NCBI GenBank assembly: GCA_041622675.1 | Contig: JBFJYH010000003.1 | Span: forward strand, 42,678 to 106,677 | From: Reddybacter sp041622675 | Lineage (GTDB): Bacteria; Pseudomonadota; Gammaproteobacteria; Pseudomonadales; Porticoccaceae | Direction: 5' to 3' | DNA: 64,000 nt | Program-made: the position numbers and the translations under genes | Notes under the pieces: generated by a model | Database searches by the model: none | Seen by the model: the letters and a program-made list of their open reading frames with translations, nothing else | What the model was told of the DNA's origin: nothing | Shown: positions 8,666-18,179 of the stretch, piece by piece | How the letters are laid out: every line of letters begins with the position of its first letter | Numbering within the stretch: the first letter of the stretch is position 1

Positions 8666-11600
8666 TTAACGGTCGATGGTGTAGAGGATGTCTATGCCTG
8701 AATTCTCCCCACTTTCACCTTTCAACTGCCAATGTTTACTGAGTTGGTAGTGCACATTAAAGGTGTTGATCGCCTGTATAAGCCCGACCCCGTAGCCGAT
8801 GTAAAGACGAGGTGTCAGGTGTCGGCCCATGACGAGAGAAGCCTGATCACCAGTGTCGTTGGAGTCAATGCGCATTTCGTCCATCCCAAAACGATTACCC
8901 AAACCGCGGGCGATGCGATCGCCGCCACTTAGGCCGAGCGCTAATGCCGCTTGGGCCATCATATTTCCATCTTCCGATGAAGCCCCTTCTATTGGACGCC
9001 CCAATAGAAGGTAGGACAAAGTGTCTGTTTCTCCCATCGCGGGATTGGAGAATAACTCTATCTGGGGTTTGTTGAGGTTGCCCCGCAGTTTAACACCGAC
9101 GGTAACTTGGTTGATGTGGCGTACGGCCCGCACATCTATACCGGGATTACTCGGTGGGCCACCACTAAAAATAAAACGCCCCTGCTCAATATCGAGGCGT
9201 TGGCCGTAGGCTCGATAGCGCCCTTCGGGAATTGTGATCTCGCCCTTCGCGCGAGTCGCTTGCCCCGGTTCTTCCTGCAGTAGCACACTGCCACCGAAGC
9301 GACCCTCAAAGCCGTAACCATAAAAATCAACATGGTCTCCCAGTGTCAGGCGGACATCACTGGTGATCGCCCATTTTTCAGTGGGCTGAGCTTCATCGCC
9401 CAAAATAATGGTGTCGCCAGAGACTTGTGCAGCGCTCGTAATATCTTTCGGTTGCAGTCGAGCGTAGGGGATATGTACATCTCCGCTAACCCTCACCTTA
9501 TGTTTTTGAACGCGAACCAATAGGTCGGGCGATACTCGTATTTGTGCTTCAGGAATCTGGGCTATCGTAAAGTCCTCCCCTTTAATGAAAAACTCAGTGG
9601 GCCAGCCACGATTTTTATTTAGCGCGGTTTTTCCTTCGACCACAAGATTGCCTTCACCGGAGCGTGCTTTGAGCTGGAAATTAATGTTTTCTACCGCACT
9701 GTTTTGGCTGAGCAGGCTCAGCTGGTCAACGGTGATTCCCAGGCGGGGAATGCGTAGTGAGCCATCGATAAGTTTGGCGCTGCCTTTCAAAGCAGGCTTG
9801 GCCAATGTGCCAGTGACGTTCAAATCCACAGCGACTTGGCCGTGTAGATCTTGTATCTCGGGTATTAGGGCTTCGACCAGGCCGAGGTCATGGGCGCTAA
9901 GCTGAGCACTGGCTCGTAGCGCTTGGGTCGTAGAATCTAGCCCTAGTAATTGCGCGCCTGGCAACTCGGCCTCGAATTGCAACTGGTCGCCGTTGCTCAT
10001 CGCCAATTTAGCGTTGCTCTGTAAGCCGTTTTCGTTCAGTAGAAAAGTCACGTTGCCGCCACGATAAGCCCACTGGTCGCGCTCGCCTTCGAGTATGGGG
10101 TAGTGCACCACCCCTTTCGGTAGCTCAAGGCTTGCTTGTCCCAAGAGTGTTTCGCCCTGAAGATTGAGAGTGGCCGAGGCTGCTAGCTTTCCGTCAACCT
10201 TTAGATCCTCGGGCAACCACTTGCTGAACAAGAGCAAAGAAAGCCGATCGATAGTCAATTTTGAATGCCAGCTTGAAGCCCGTCGTATCAATGAGGTGCA
10301 GAGTTTGGCGCCCTCGTTGTTTTGCCAGCAAAGGGTATCGGTAGAGAGTGCGTCGTGCTCAATATTTAAGAAACTGGGGCCCACGAGCTGCCAGTCGTTG
10401 AACAGCTTGCTTTGAATATCAGCGCGTTTGAGTTGTCCTTGCCAGCCCTTTTGGGTGGGTGTACCCGCAAACTCCAGTTGCATACTGGCCTGGTCCGCGA
10501 CGGCATCAACCTTGAGGCGTTCAGTGCCGCCCTTGATCGTGAGTTTTTGTAGGGCTTGTCCTTTTAGTAACAGGGCTTGCGATGTGAGTTCGATCTTGGT
10601 GTCTTGCCAGTGCAACACATCGACAGCAACTTGGCCTTCAATAGCGCCTATTTGGTAATCGGGCAGCGCTAAGTGGCGGCCTTTTAACGTGGCCTCGATG
10701 ACTGGTGTTTCCCTGGAACCGGACAGCGAGCCTTGCGCTTGTAGTTGTCCTTTAGCTTGGGGATAGAGCGCGCCGATATCCATAGCATTGATACGCCACT
10801 GCAGTGCTGATGATTCGCCTAATGTCCCCTGAGCGCTGACGCGAGCTTTTCCCGATGAAAACTCCAACTGTGCAATATCCAAGTGCGCCATATCCAAGCC
10901 ACTATCTTCGCCAGGTGTGCTACCCCAGGTAAAGCGACTGCTCAACGAAACCGGGTAATCGCGTAACTGGCCATGGAGGTTTTTGATGTCAACATCCGCT
11001 ATTAAACGCTCCTCATCTATACGGCCACTGCTAATGACTGTGCCGCTGAGCTGTCCCGGCCATTGGGGCGAAAGGCTAGCGGGGTTGAGGTTGGTGGTGT
11101 TGATCTCAGCGTCCCAGGTCAGGGCGGGTGACCAGTTAAGCTGGCCGACGGCTTTTATTTCGCCACCCAGGGCGGAGATATGGAGTGACTGGATCTCGAG
11201 CCCGCTAGGACTACCTTGCGCTCGTACCGACCAAGTCGAGTCAGGAATCTGCGGCCAAGGTTTGTCACTGCTCAGCTGTATTTTATAGTGCTCTAGGTTG
11301 CCCTCGATGGAAGCAGCGCCTTTCGCGCTGTCGAACCAGGGGGTTTCCTGCATTGGCCAGCGCAGATGTTGCCAGTTCAGGTTGAGTTTGATGTCGCCAC
11401 CATTGGCACCGAGCAGCCATTGCCCCTGAATATTTAGCCGGGAGGCTAAGCGGGGGTCTTTGGGAGCCTTGTCGCGGGGGGCGTGAATGCTCAGGTTTTC
11501 TATTTCGAGGGTGTTGTTACCCAGTCGTTGCAGAGCAAATGTTGCCGCAAAGGAGCCGTGTGCTGGATTATCACCGTTCATGGTGCCAGAAAATATCGCC

Positions 11601-12442
11601 ATTTCCAGGTCGCCTTGTGACTCAATTTTCAATGACCCGGTGAGTGGGGGCCAGTTGGCATCTAGTGACTGGGAGTCGAATGCATTGATATCAACCGCGC
11701 CTTGCCAGCTCAGTTTGTCCAGTAGGTTTTCGAGTTTGGCCTTGAGTGACAGAGTGAGTGCGCCATTCACCGTTTGCCTTAGCTGCGTGGCCTTTACGTT
11801 CCCAGCGAGCTGACCACTGCCCTGAACCATGGCCTGCGAGGGCAAGCGGGCTCGCCATTGGATTTTCAGGGTATGGCGATAATTTCTAGTGGGTTGCAAG
11901 CTCCCTGCGATGGTCACATTGAAGTCATCGTTTTCCAGGGAAAGTTCCTCAATGTTAACGTTCCCGAGTAGCGCGTTTGCCTTGAGTTTAGCTTGACGTA
12001 AGTTGAGATTTGCATCGCCCTGATTCAGGACGATGCCCTCCACTAACAGTTCGTCCAGGGTCAGCAACCAAGGTAATTGAATATCGGGCAGTGCAAGGGT
12101 TTTCGCGGCAGGGTCGGTATCTGATGGCGGTAACTGGATATTAAGCGCGTTGACCTGGACACGGTGAATGTCGACATGAGTACTCAATAAAGAACCCGGC
12201 GACCAGTCGAGGGTGATCTGTTCGGCAGTCACTACGCCTTTGTCAAATCTGTAGGTCAGTCCGTGCAAGGCAATGGGACCAATTAATCGGCCTTCAATTT
12301 TTTCAATAGTGAGTTCGGGGGGCAGGCGGTTCTGGGTCTTTTCATAAATCCAGACCAGGCCACTTTGTGTTGTGCTTAAGGCGATCACCACAATAAACGT
12401 CAGTAGTCCTACCGCTATGAGGCAGCGTGTGAGCAACTTCAT
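8666..12442 (-). CDS. tamB: TamB, inner-membrane-anchored AsmA-like bridge protein
   Basis: Partner of TamA in the translocation and assembly module, and one of the AsmA-like proteins implicated in moving phospholipid across the periplasm. The protein is 1258 residues. A single N-terminal anchor (about 8-28) is followed by a very long beta-rich, repetitive periplasmic region. The C-terminal DUF490 domain contains VRAVRHINQVTVGVKLRG and the conserved ending region SYLLLGRP and LYIGYGVGL. The ATG at 12442 lies 8 nt after the tamA stop. A TTG further upstream would overlap tamA and gives a poorer signal anchor. Confidence 0.95.
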   Translation of the reverse strand: MKLLTRCLIAVGLLTFIVVIALSTTQSGLVWIYEKTQNRLPPELTIEKIEGRLIGPIALHGLTYRFDKGVVTAEQITLDWSPGSLLSTHVDIHRVQVNALNIQLPPSDTDPAAKTLALPDIQLPWLLTLDELLVEGIVLNQGDANLNLRQAKLKANALLGNVNIEELSLENDDFNVTIAGSLQPTRNYRHTLKIQWRARLPSQAMVQGSGQLAGNVKATQLRQTVNGALTLSLKAKLENLLDKLSWQGAVDINAFDSQSLDANWPPLTGSLKIESQGDLEMAIFSGTMNGDNPAHGSFAATFALQRLGNNTLEIENLSIHAPRDKAPKDPRLASRLNIQGQWLLGANGGDIKLNLNWQHLRWPMQETPWFDSAKGAASIEGNLEHYKIQLSSDKPWPQIPDSTWSVRAQGSPSGLEIQSLHISALGGEIKAVGQLNWSPALTWDAEINTTNLNPASLSPQWPGQLSGTVISSGRIDEERLIADVDIKNLHGQLRDYPVSLSSRFTWGSTPGEDSGLDMAHLDIAQLEFSSGKARVSAQGTLGESSALQWRINAMDIGALYPQAKGQLQAQGSLSGSRETPVIEATLKGRHLALPDYQIGAIEGQVAVDVLHWQDTKIELTSQALLLKGQALQKLTIKGGTERLKVDAVADQASMQLEFAGTPTQKGWQGQLKRADIQSKLFNDWQLVGPSFLNIEHDALSTDTLCWQNNEGAKLCTSLIRRASSWHSKLTIDRLSLLLFSKWLPEDLKVDGKLAASATLNLQGETLLGQASLELPKGVVHYPILEGERDQWAYRGGNVTFLLNENGLQSNAKLAMSNGDQLQFEAELPGAQLLGLDSTTQALRASAQLSAHDLGLVEALIPEIQDLHGQVAVDLNVTGTLAKPALKGSAKLIDGSLRIPRLGITVDQLSLLSQNSAVENINFQLKARSGEGNLVVEGKTALNKNRGWPTEFFIKGEDFTIAQIPEAQIRVSPDLLVRVQKHKVRVSGDVHIPYARLQPKDITSAAQVSGDTIILGDEAQPTEKWAITSDVRLTLGDHVDFYGYGFEGRFGGSVLLQEEPGQATRAKGEITIPEGRYRAYGQRLDIEQGRFIFSGGPPSNPGIDVRAVRHINQVTVGVKLRGNLNKPQIELFSNPAMGETDTLSYLLLGRPIEGASSEDGNMMAQAALALGLSGGDRIARGLGNRFGMDEMRIDSNDTGDQASLVMGRHLTPRLYIGYGVGLIQAINTFNVHYQLSKHWQLKGESGENSGIDILYTIDR

Positions 12443-12450
12443 GGCGGATT

Positions 12451-14190
12451 TCAAAGGTCTGGCCCGATACTGATGTGCAGTCGCCAAGGGTGGTCATCGC
12501 GGCTCATGGCCGTGGCTAGGTCGATACGAACCGGGCCAACCGGTGAGCGCCAACGAACGCCCAGTCCGGCACCTCTTTCCAGCTTGTCATCAAAATCATC
12601 CATGGCATTGCCGACATCGTGGAATACGGCGACAGCCCACTTATGATTCAGGCTGTGTTCAAACTCAATACTCCCGACCATCAAATGGTTACCACCAATC
12701 ACCTCATCAGAGTCGTCTTTTGGGCCTAGTGACTGGTAGCTAAAACCCCGAACGCTTTGAGCGCCACCGGCAAAAAAGCGCACCGAAGAGGGTAGCTGCT
12801 GAAAATCTTTTGTCCAGGTGGTGGCGATTCGGCCACGGCTAATCAGACGGTTGCGTTGGCTAAGGCGATTAATGACTTTGATGCCACCATGGAGCTGCAA
12901 AAAGCTCACATCTGATAGGAAATCCTCTCGGGCACCACGTAAGCCGATGTCGAAACGTATCCCATCAAAGCGGGTGATGACGTTGTCCCCCCATGAGCGA
13001 GTCCAGTTAACGCCTGGCATCAACAAGGTGGATTCCCCTCGATCACTGCCGACTACAAATTCTTCTACCTGATAATTAATGAAAAGGGATTCACGCCAAA
13101 GACTGCGGTTGCGATTGAGGTTGACGCCCAGAGTGCGCACGGTGCTATCACTCGTGTCGGTTTTTTCATTGACCTGGCCAATGTTGTAAATGATTTGGTC
13201 GGTACGGGGGTTGAGCACCGGCACTCGGTAAGCGGCACTGAGGCTATAGCCAATTTCAGAAATTTTGGCATCGCTATTAAAACGGTGCCCACGATCGTTG
13301 ACACGTGGCATTTCCCAGTTGAAGCCGGTGCGAGCACCAGTGTCGGTGCCGTAACCTAGGCCCAAGCCATAGCGATGGGGCTTGCGTGGTGTTAAGGCGA
13401 CAGTAACGGGGATTGCAGCAATTTCAGTTTGTGGTTCGCCAGGCGAGACTTCAACGCTCTGAAAGTAGTTGCTGTCATTGAGGGCTTGTTGTAAATCGAT
13501 GAGTGCATCGTAGTGATATGGAGAACCTTGCTCGAAGGTAACGTAGCGCTGTAGCAGTTGCGGCTCCAGTAAATCTTGTTCTAATTGCACGGCGCCAAAG
13601 TGATAACGGTGGCCACCCTCATAGTACAACACAATACGGGCTTCGTAGGTGTTCAGATCAATGACCACTCGGTGTTCAGTGAAATGAGCGTCCATGTAGC
13701 CTCGCTCGGCAGCCAGTCTGGTGAGATCAGTTTTCAGGCTTTCGTAGTCGAAATGACTGAAAATATCGCCTTTATTAAGAGGGCGCTGATCAATTAAGCG
13801 GCGAAACGCTGGGTCTTCACTCATTTCTTGATTGATTGTAAAGTCAAATTCACCAATAGGCAGGGGCGGACCAGGGTCGACAATATAGTTGGCCTGCCAG
13901 TGGTTGTCCGATGTTTGGAGCAGTTCGGCTTTTACCACCGGCCGATAAAAGCCGAAGGGCTGGATGGCTCGGGAGACTTCTGAGGGCGCTTTTTTGTGGA
14001 GTCGGCGCAGGCGACCCTCGCTCATTAAAGGGTGTTTTTTCTGCTGTTCCAGACTGAGAAACAGGCGGATATTGTTTTCTAATTTCTTATCGACGCCGCT
14101 GATCTTAACACTAATGGTCAGTTGTGCGAATGCGAGTGGTGAAACAAGAGTGATCAATAGCGCCAACGTCAGCCGCTGTATTATGGGCAT
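12451..14190 (-). CDS. tamA: TamA, outer-membrane Omp85-family assembly protein
   Basis: Outer-membrane Omp85 barrel that works with TamB in insertion of some outer-membrane proteins. The mature 579-residue form starts at the ATG at 14190, which gives a clear signal peptide MPIIQRLTLALLITLVSPLAFA. Three POTRA domains occupy about 23-265 and a 16-strand beta barrel follows to the C-terminus. The barrel includes the conserved FFAGGAQSVRGFSYQSLGP segment (the Omp85 RGF motif). The longer open frame would run back into the mscS gene and hide the signal peptide, so it is rejected. The start is 22 nt from the mscS stop. Confidence 0.95.
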   Translation of the reverse strand: MPIIQRLTLALLITLVSPLAFAQLTISVKISGVDKKLENNIRLFLSLEQQKKHPLMSEGRLRRLHKKAPSEVSRAIQPFGFYRPVVKAELLQTSDNHWQANYIVDPGPPLPIGEFDFTINQEMSEDPAFRRLIDQRPLNKGDIFSHFDYESLKTDLTRLAAERGYMDAHFTEHRVVIDLNTYEARIVLYYEGGHRYHFGAVQLEQDLLEPQLLQRYVTFEQGSPYHYDALIDLQQALNDSNYFQSVEVSPGEPQTEIAAIPVTVALTPRKPHRYGLGLGYGTDTGARTGFNWEMPRVNDRGHRFNSDAKISEIGYSLSAAYRVPVLNPRTDQIIYNIGQVNEKTDTSDSTVRTLGVNLNRNRSLWRESLFINYQVEEFVVGSDRGESTLLMPGVNWTRSWGDNVITRFDGIRFDIGLRGAREDFLSDVSFLQLHGGIKVINRLSQRNRLISRGRIATTWTKDFQQLPSSVRFFAGGAQSVRGFSYQSLGPKDDSDEVIGGNHLMVGSIEFEHSLNHKWAVAVFHDVGNAMDDFDDKLERGAGLGVRWRSPVGPVRIDLATAMSRDDHPWRLHISIGPDL

Positions 14191-14212
14191 GCAGGTATCC
14201 CAGATCAAAACA

Positions 14213-15070
14213 TCATGATGAGTTTGACGACTTATCAGCCGTCTTTTGGATGGGAAAGGGTTCCGTGACGCTGCCAGTGTAGAGGGAGAGATGGGGGAAA
14301 GGTATTTCAATGTCCTGCTCGTCAAAAGCAGTTTTAATTTCTTCATAGATACTATTTTTTAGGTCGAGAAAGTTTTCCCGTTTGGCCCATACTGAAAACT
14401 GAATATCCAGCGATGAATTGCCAAAGCCCTGGAAAATGTACCGCGGTTTGGGCTCCTCAAGGCAAAGTGGATTTTTATCGGCTATTTCCTCCAGTATTGC
14501 CCGTACCTTTTTAAGATCTTCTTTGTAGGCAACGCCCATTAACAGGTCAGCACGACGAATGGGGAAGCGGCTAAGGGTTGTGACCTCCGATTTAATCAGC
14601 GACTCGTTGGGAATACGCACAAATAAATTATCGAAGGTGCGCAATTTGACTGATAGTGGGTCAATGGAAAGCACTTCCCCCGTTGTGCTCCCGACACGAA
14701 TCACATCACCTACGGTGAAGGGCCGCTCGGCAACCAGAAATAGACCGCTGATGAGATTGGACGCCGAGGTTTGTGAGGCAAAGCCAATGGCCACACTGAA
14801 AATCCCCGCAGCGCCCAGTAGCACACTGAGATTAAAGCCGAGTTGATGCAGGGCAGTGACGACAAAGAGGATCAAAATGAGGTAATAGCTGCCCCGTTTC
14901 AGTACCATAGCGCGGTGACTGTCTATCTTTTTCCCGGCGATACTGCTGAGTCCGGAGCTAGCTAATTTAGCAATCACCAAACCCAAAATGACAACGATCA
15001 CGGCCCGAGTTATCGCCCAGAGCTTTTCGCTGCTGAGGAAGTTGATAATGTCTCTCCAATACTCGCTCAT
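14213..15070 (-). CDS. MscS-family small-conductance mechanosensitive channel
   Basis: Inner-membrane tension-gated channel that releases solutes on hypo-osmotic shock. At 285 residues it matches the size of E. coli MscS. Three membrane helices are visible in the first ~110 residues, including the Gly/Ala-rich pore helix (LLGAAGIFSVAIGFASQTSASNLISG region). The MscS beta domain follows (FTVGDVIRVGSTTGEVLSI) and then the alpha/beta C-terminal domain. AGAGGTGG lies just before the ATG at 15070. It is 17 nt after the DUF432-like gene and 22 nt before tamA, so a four-gene operon is likely. Confidence 0.93.
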   Translation of the reverse strand: MSEYWRDIINFLSSEKLWAITRAVIVVILGLVIAKLASSGLSSIAGKKIDSHRAMVLKRGSYYLILILFVVTALHQLGFNLSVLLGAAGIFSVAIGFASQTSASNLISGLFLVAERPFTVGDVIRVGSTTGEVLSIDPLSVKLRTFDNLFVRIPNESLIKSEVTTLSRFPIRRADLLMGVAYKEDLKKVRAILEEIADKNPLCLEEPKPRYIFQGFGNSSLDIQFSVWAKRENFLDLKNSIYEEIKTAFDEQDIEIPFPHLSLYTGSVTEPFPIQKTADKSSNSS

Positions 15071-15087
15071 ACCCACCTCTGTACCAG

Positions 15088-15897
15088 TTAGCTGAAGACC
15101 GCGTTAAAGGCTCGGATTAATACGCCAGCATTAGCGGTATCGCGAGGCTCGCTCAATAGTGTCGGGGATGTTGTTTGCTTCGGTGCTTTATCATCAATTT
15201 TTAATTCCGCCATATCGCCATCTCTACCACGAATTAATGTTACCTTGGGAGTCCATAATTGACCCTCGGAGCAGGCATAGAGTGATAAGAGTGCGGAGGG
15301 TAAATTGATACGCTCTACGGTTAAAGTGGTATCTGCCTGGTTGCGAATGAGCACCGGTGTTATTGCGCGATGTACTCGCTGTGGCAGTTCTGCCAAGTTG
15401 ATACGGCAGTGGGTCGCGGAGGCATAACAGAGCTCACCCTCAAGGGTGGAGGGGCCAAACCAGGTGTCTGATGGCCGCTGGATGGCGATTTCTTCTAACA
15501 GGGTGGTTGGTGATGTTGCCAGCGCCAGTTCTATCCACAGCGGTGAGCTGATATAGAGTGTCACCGTCTCGCCGGCGGTTAAATTAAAGGGAACCCGTGG
15601 GCGAGAAATAATGGGGCGATCGGCGAGCCGGGGGGTCAAGGTCAGTTGTTTTACCAGCTGGCTGAAAATATAGCGCGAGTGCGTATCCAGCGTTTCTGGA
15701 AGTTGATCGCAGCGCTGAAACTCCCAGCTACCATCGTCGTTATCAAAATTGCTGGTTCTCTGATGGCCAATCTGCCATTCACCGTCGAGACAGCGCACGA
15801 TCAGCGTCAGCGGCCCAATGCGCCACTGCAAACTTTGTGCGTGGGGTGGCGTAAAACTGCCCCACCAGTGAGGCGGTTTGTCAAACTCTGTCGCCAT
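15088..15897 (-). CDS. DUF432-like protein of unknown function upstream of mscS
   Basis: A 269-residue protein with no signal peptide or membrane segment, rich in short beta strands and tryptophans at the N-terminus (HWWGSF, LQWRIGPL). From memory the layout resembles the DUF432 family, which is often encoded beside MscS channels. No catalytic motif is recognised. The ATG at 15897 has AGGGAA upstream. Its immediate coupling to mscS (17-nt gap) suggests a soluble partner or regulator of the channel, but that is inference from position only. Confidence 0.65.
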   Translation of the reverse strand: MATEFDKPPHWWGSFTPPHAQSLQWRIGPLTLIVRCLDGEWQIGHQRTSNFDNDDGSWEFQRCDQLPETLDTHSRYIFSQLVKQLTLTPRLADRPIISRPRVPFNLTAGETVTLYISSPLWIELALATSPTTLLEEIAIQRPSDTWFGPSTLEGELCYASATHCRINLAELPQRVHRAITPVLIRNQADTTLTVERINLPSALLSLYACSEGQLWTPKVTLIRGRDGDMAELKIDDKAPKQTTSPTLLSEPRDTANAGVLIRAFNAVFS

Positions 15898-16246
15898 GAT
15901 TTTCCCTGTGAATTGGACGCTGATACGCTGTCATTAAAAAGCTATAAAAGAATGATGATTTGTTGGTCAGAGTATATTCAACGATTGCTCTTCTTGCCGT
16001 GTTGAGTTCTTGTGATATTTCCCATTGGGACAAGAATAACATCCACAATGCCATAAGCGATAAGTGGGGAAGGTTGAATTTCGTCACACTCGTCCGAATA
16101 GTCCGTGGCTGAAAATAGTGCCAGCCGGGTAGGGCATTGGCAAAACTAAAGAGATAACTCCTTTTCTACAGGGGTGAGAAGGGACAAATGAGACAGATGT
16201 GATCGTAAGTTATGGCTAGTGATCATGCCTCGTTAGAGTGACCCCA
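15898..16246. other. intergenic region upstream of the DUF432-mscS-tamAB operon
   Basis: About 350 nt between the PsiE-like gene and the DUF432-like gene, both on the minus strand. It presumably holds the promoter for the downstream operon. I see no convincing -35/-10 pair, small gene or terminator in it. Confidence 0.4.
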
Positions 16247-16744
16247 TTATGGTTCTTTTGTCGGCGTGACAGCTTTGGCAGAACTCGGGTCGGTGTTTGC
16301 TGCGATGCGCTTATCCCTTTGGAAACTGCTGGCGCTAGCGATACGTATCAAACCGAGGGCCAACAATAAGGCGCTGAGTGCAAATGTGTCTTCTGTGTCG
16401 AGCCGGTGGTGAAAGAGTTCGATCATAATATGGCGTAGTACAAAGACTATACCGGCGTCGATGACGGGGGTTAGCCGCAAGCGGCGAGAGGTAAAATATT
16501 CAGCTAATGAACGGGATAACTCGATGAGGACAAATAAAGTCAATACATCGGTAAAAATATTTAAATAGCTCCCGGTGATACCCCCGGCCTGAATCAAGGT
16601 GCTAACCTGGAAGAACAAGCGCACCACGCCGATGATCATGATCACCGTGATGAACAGGAGAATAACGCCAAATATTAGACCTGTGGCCGTTTCGTAGAGT
16701 TGTTTAATTCTCTCTTGCAGCAGTGAAGTGTTTAGCTTGCTCAT
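16247..16744 (-). CDS. PsiE-like phosphate-starvation-inducible membrane protein
   Basis: A 165-residue protein with four predicted membrane helices (about 19-40, 58-80, 92-112 and 120-138). The conserved PsiE features are the LFVLIELSRSLAEYF segment and the RLTPVIDAGIVFVLRHIM region. Members of the family are induced by phosphate limitation in E. coli, but their biochemical role is unknown. A short polar tail follows. It stands alone on the minus strand, divergent from corA. Confidence 0.85.
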   Translation of the reverse strand: MSKLNTSLLQERIKQLYETATGLIFGVILLFITVIMIIGVVRLFFQVSTLIQAGGITGSYLNIFTDVLTLFVLIELSRSLAEYFTSRRLRLTPVIDAGIVFVLRHIMIELFHHRLDTEDTFALSALLLALGLIRIASASSFQRDKRIAANTDPSSAKAVTPTKEP

Positions 16745-17207
16745 AAGTTCAGATGTCCAGTTCTGGTGGGCTATAGTGACTGGATATGTTGCGTGTGTCG
16801 ATTTATTTCTAAGTGACGATTTGGTCGTGTGCAGACGTAAAATGCTAGGGTTAAAATGGGGGGTGTGCCTAAGGTTTTGCGTATTTCTCCAGCCAGAGTG
16901 ATTGTAGCTTGAGCGAGAAAACCCGATAAATAATTGATCAATAGTGTACTGGCGTCACTGATATGTAAAAAAACTAAGGCTTAGCTTCTTTACTCAGCTT
17001 GCCAACCACGCTCCGGATAATCGGTGTGAGTAATTTATCACGGTATAAAGTTTTTCAGTGTACTATCGGCGGATGACTGAAGGTGATTACCGTATTTACT
17101 GTATGGCCTTGGAGGTCATGGCCCCTTCAAAAAGAGAAGTCGATTGTTAAGAGTGGTTCGATGGCGTTTATTGTCGGCGAATACGCAAATGAGTAGGGGT
17201 GATGGAC
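16745..17207. other. divergent intergenic region between psiE-like gene and corA-like gene
   Basis: About 460 nt without a supported gene. It contains a gapped inverted repeat TTCAGT (17054-17059) / ACTGAA (17076-17081) that might be an operator. No riboswitch architecture (for example an M-box) was recognised upstream of the Mg/CorA cluster. Confidence 0.35.
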
Positions 17208-18179
17208 ATGATTAAAACGCGGTTATTTTTGTCTGGCGATATGCAAGTGGGTGGCGCGGAGCTAATTGCTACTTGGCGCAATCATCCCGACGCCGTTATT
17301 TGGGTCGATTTGGTTGACAATCAACAAGCGAGCGAGGCTGAGCTGTTAGAGCGCGAATTTGCTATCCATGCACTTGCTATAGAGGATGCCCAGCGTGACC
17401 GACACCCGCCAAAAATTGAAGCCTTCAGTGACTACACGTTTATCTTGTTAAAAGGCCTGTCTGCAGATTCTAAAGATATCGATTTCGATACTATTCAGCT
17501 GGCGCTGTTTGTTGGCGAAAATTTTTTGATAACCCGTCACAGTGGTGCTTCAAAAAGCATTAATTACCTAGAGGCCCATCTGGCGAGTCAGCTTGATTTG
17601 ACGGAGTACAGTGATTTGTCCAAGTTGGCGCTGTTGTTGTGTCGTCTCGTGGTTGATCGCTATTTAGATATTCTACTGGCGCTTGAGCCTCGTCTCGAAG
17701 AGCTTGAAGAGTTGATGCTGGAACATGCCGACGATAGCTTACTGGCAGAACTGATTGGCTATAAAAGTGATCTGAAAAGACTCGGGCGCTTTGCCACTTA
17801 TCACGAACAACTGTTCAGGCGCCTGCGGGATAAGACCTTCCCAGGATTTAGCGACAGTGACCGCAGTCATGAAATTATTGATGTCTGGGAGCAGCAGGAG
17901 CGGGCCTGTAGCCTTTCGCTACTCTATTACGAGACTGCATCGGATTTGATAGACGGCTATATCTCCATCGCTTCGCACCGGCTGAATCAGATTATGAAAA
18001 TACTCACTATCATCACAGCTGTGTTTGTACCACTCAGTTTTCTGGCCGGTATTTACGGGATGAATTTTGAGAATATGCCGGAGCTTCACTCTCGGTCGGG
18101 CTACTTTATTCTTTTGGGGGTCATGGTGACGATAGCGACGACCTTTTTAATCGCCTTCAGAAGAATGAAGTGGTTATGA
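17208..18179 (+). CDS. CorA-family divalent metal channel
   Basis: Inner-membrane pentameric Mg2+/Co2+ channel or a ZntB-like relative, 323 residues. A long soluble N-terminal domain and extended helix lead to two C-terminal membrane helices. The hallmark YGMN selectivity loop is at 283-286, followed by FENMPEL. The ATG at 17208 is chosen because AGGGG ends 8 nt before it; GTG and ATG codons just upstream are too close to that site. Its stop overlaps the next gene's start (ATGA), so it is translationally coupled to a large MscS channel. Confidence 0.92.
   Translation: MIKTRLFLSGDMQVGGAELIATWRNHPDAVIWVDLVDNQQASEAELLEREFAIHALAIEDAQRDRHPPKIEAFSDYTFILLKGLSADSKDIDFDTIQLALFVGENFLITRHSGASKSINYLEAHLASQLDLTEYSDLSKLALLLCRLVVDRYLDILLALEPRLEELEELMLEHADDSLLAELIGYKSDLKRLGRFATYHEQLFRRLRDKTFPGFSDSDRSHEIIDVWEQQERACSLSLLYYETASDLIDGYISIASHRLNQIMKILTIITAVFVPLSFLAGIYGMNFENMPELHSRSGYFILLGVMVTIATTFLIAFRRMKWL

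Noticed and set aside
9136..9333. Small ORFs opposite tamB
   Set aside because: All lie within the 3.8-kb tamB frame, which has clear N-terminal anchor and C-terminal DUF490 signatures.
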